Source: Pseudomonadota bacterium (lineage in GTDB: Bacteria > Pseudomonadota > Gammaproteobacteria > Steroidobacterales > Steroidobacteraceae). Taken from it: DNA of 42,642 bases. The notes beneath the pieces were generated by a model. It was not told the DNA's origin. It worked only from the letters and a program-made list of their open reading frames with translations, and did not search any database. This document shows positions 41,694 through 42,642 of this stretch, one piece after another. Made by a program: the position numbers and the translations under genes. The first letter of the stretch is position 1, and every line of letters begins with the position of its first letter. The DNA is taken from contig JAFAGC010000040.1 in assembly GCA_023423065.1 (NCBI GenBank), forward strand, positions 1 through 42,642. Reading direction: 5' to 3'.

Positions 41694-42626
41694 GTGAAAC
41701 GCCGAGACTTCCTCCAGACGCTGGGCGCGGGGTCCGCGCTCGCCGCGCTCCTTCCACTATCCATCCGCGAAACGCTGGCCGCCGCGCTCAACCTGCCCGA
41801 ATTCGTCATCACGGAGGTCGAGGTGCTGCGCATCTCCGGCCCACGCGAGAGGACGCGCGGCCCCACGGGCCAGCACCAGGTGAATCCGCTGCACATCTAT
41901 CCCGACCGGCGCCCGGAGCCCTTCAGGGAATCTCCCGCGCGGCAGGAAAGCTACACCGCTCGCCATCACTATCTACGCATCCGCACGAAGGGCGGTCACG
42001 AGGGCATCTACGGATACGTCGACAGCGAGGCGCTGCCGACCATCCTCGGGCCGCTGCGCCGCCTGCTCATCGGCCAGGACGCGCTCGCGATAGAAAAACT
42101 CTGGGACCAGATGTACCGCTCGAATCGCCACGCGCGCGCGAGCCACTACATGATGGGCATCAGCTACTGCGACAACGCCCTCTGGGACCTGCGCGCGCGC
42201 TTCCTCGACATCCCCGTGTTCCGGTTGTTAGGCGGACCCACGCAGCATCCCGTGCGCGTGTACGGTAGCTGCCTGGGCTTCCCGGTCGATCCGCCGCTGG
42301 CGGCGAAGCGCGCGGCGCAACTCGAGAAGGACGGATTCATCCACCAGAAATGGTTCCTGGCCTACGGACCCGGCGACGGGCAGAAAGGCATGGACCTCAA
42401 CGTCGCGCTCGTGCGCGAGCTGCGCGCAGCGGTCGGCGACGACGTCGAGATCGGTTTCGACGCGTACCAGGGGTGGGATCTCAACTACGCGATCCAGTGG
42501 TGCCGCAAGGTCGAGCAGTACCGGCCATGGTTCATCGAGGAAGCGTTTCCGATGGCCGACGTCGAGAGTTTCATCCGGCTGCGGCAATCGACCGGCGTGG
42601 CCGGCGCGCCCCGGGGAACATTATAA
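41694..42626 (+). CDS. Tat-exported enolase-superfamily protein, truncated at window end
   Basis: This is a mandelate-racemase/muconate-lactonising-type enzyme with a Tat signal, MKRRDFLQTLGAGSALAALLP. A GTG start at 41694 has GAGGGA upstream. The N-terminal capping domain and the start of the barrel are present: GISYCDNALWDLRARFLDIPVFRLLGG, the catalytic-lysine region FIHQKWFLAYGP, first metal aspartate in IGFDAYQGWD and second metal glutamate in FIEEAFP. The frame stops after 310 residues, well short of the roughly 400 usual. Dropping one base from CCCCGGGG near 42610 reads into APGEHY, where GEH suits the third metal site. The break is probably a sequence-end error, not a real stop. Export of such an enzyme is unusual; the substrate is unknown. 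Confidence 0.8.
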   Translation: MKRRDFLQTLGAGSALAALLPLSIRETLAAALNLPEFVITEVEVLRISGPRERTRGPTGQHQVNPLHIYPDRRPEPFRESPARQESYTARHHYLRIRTKGGHEGIYGYVDSEALPTILGPLRRLLIGQDALAIEKLWDQMYRSNRHARASHYMMGISYCDNALWDLRARFLDIPVFRLLGGPTQHPVRVYGSCLGFPVDPPLAAKRAAQLEKDGFIHQKWFLAYGPGDGQKGMDLNVALVRELRAAVGDDVEIGFDAYQGWDLNYAIQWCRKVEQYRPWFIEEAFPMADVESFIRLRQSTGVAGAPRGTL

Positions 42627-42642
42627 AAAATCTGGGGATTGT

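Overview
The window is GC-rich, densely coded DNA from a free-living Gram-negative bacterium. Three TonB-dependent receptors, Tat and lipoprotein signals and proteobacterial regulator families point to a proteobacterium. An S-adenosylhomocysteine (SAH) riboswitch in front of ahcY favours a gamma- or betaproteobacterium over an alphaproteobacterial sphingomonad; a relative of Steroidobacterales/Nevskiales is my best guess, an inference only. I saw no tRNA, rRNA, CRISPR, transposase or phage gene.

Region 1 (1-4770, minus strand) is a one-carbon/SAM-cycle operon. Its order of transcription is a divergent MetF-like reductase, a PfkB-type (adenosine) kinase, metK, an internal SAH riboswitch, ahcY, and the first 25 codons of folD, which runs off the window start. 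Together they would make SAM, remove SAH, recycle adenosine and handle folate-bound C1 units.

Region 2 (4948-21970) looks like a catabolic cluster for larger, probably lignin-derived aromatics. It holds an MFS transporter, a carotenoid-oxygenase/lignostilbene-dioxygenase family enzyme, a GntR regulator with a TonB receptor, a PQQ-cytochrome c dehydrogenase, a Tat-exported amidohydrolase, a beta-propeller lipoprotein, a short-chain dehydrogenase with a second TonB receptor, and a divergent LysR regulator. The substrate cannot be read from sequence.

Region 3 (22068-39580) carries a complete protocatechuate 4,5-cleavage pathway. pobA, ligA, ligB and ligC run on the plus strand. ligU, ligK, ligI and ligJ run on the minus strand behind a third TonB receptor, mixed with an NAD-binding (DUF1932-type) dehydrogenase, a small secreted proline-rich protein, an aldo/keto reductase and a fatty acid desaturase. 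Between them sit a MarR regulator, a FadB-like bifunctional enzyme and an acyl-CoA ligase, which suggest that hydroxycinnamates are activated to CoA esters and shortened to 4-hydroxybenzoate. Two nearly identical 25-bp sites, one in each divergent promoter region, look like MarR operators. A different 17-bp motif shared by the ligU and ligA upstream regions looks like the site of a pathway activator.

Region 4 (39588-42642) holds a subclass B3 metallo-beta-lactamase-fold protein, an XRE-cupin regulator coupled to a GNAT acetyltransferase, and a Tat-exported enolase-superfamily protein broken near the window end. Four GGGG-armed inverted repeats resembling REP elements lie between genes across the window.
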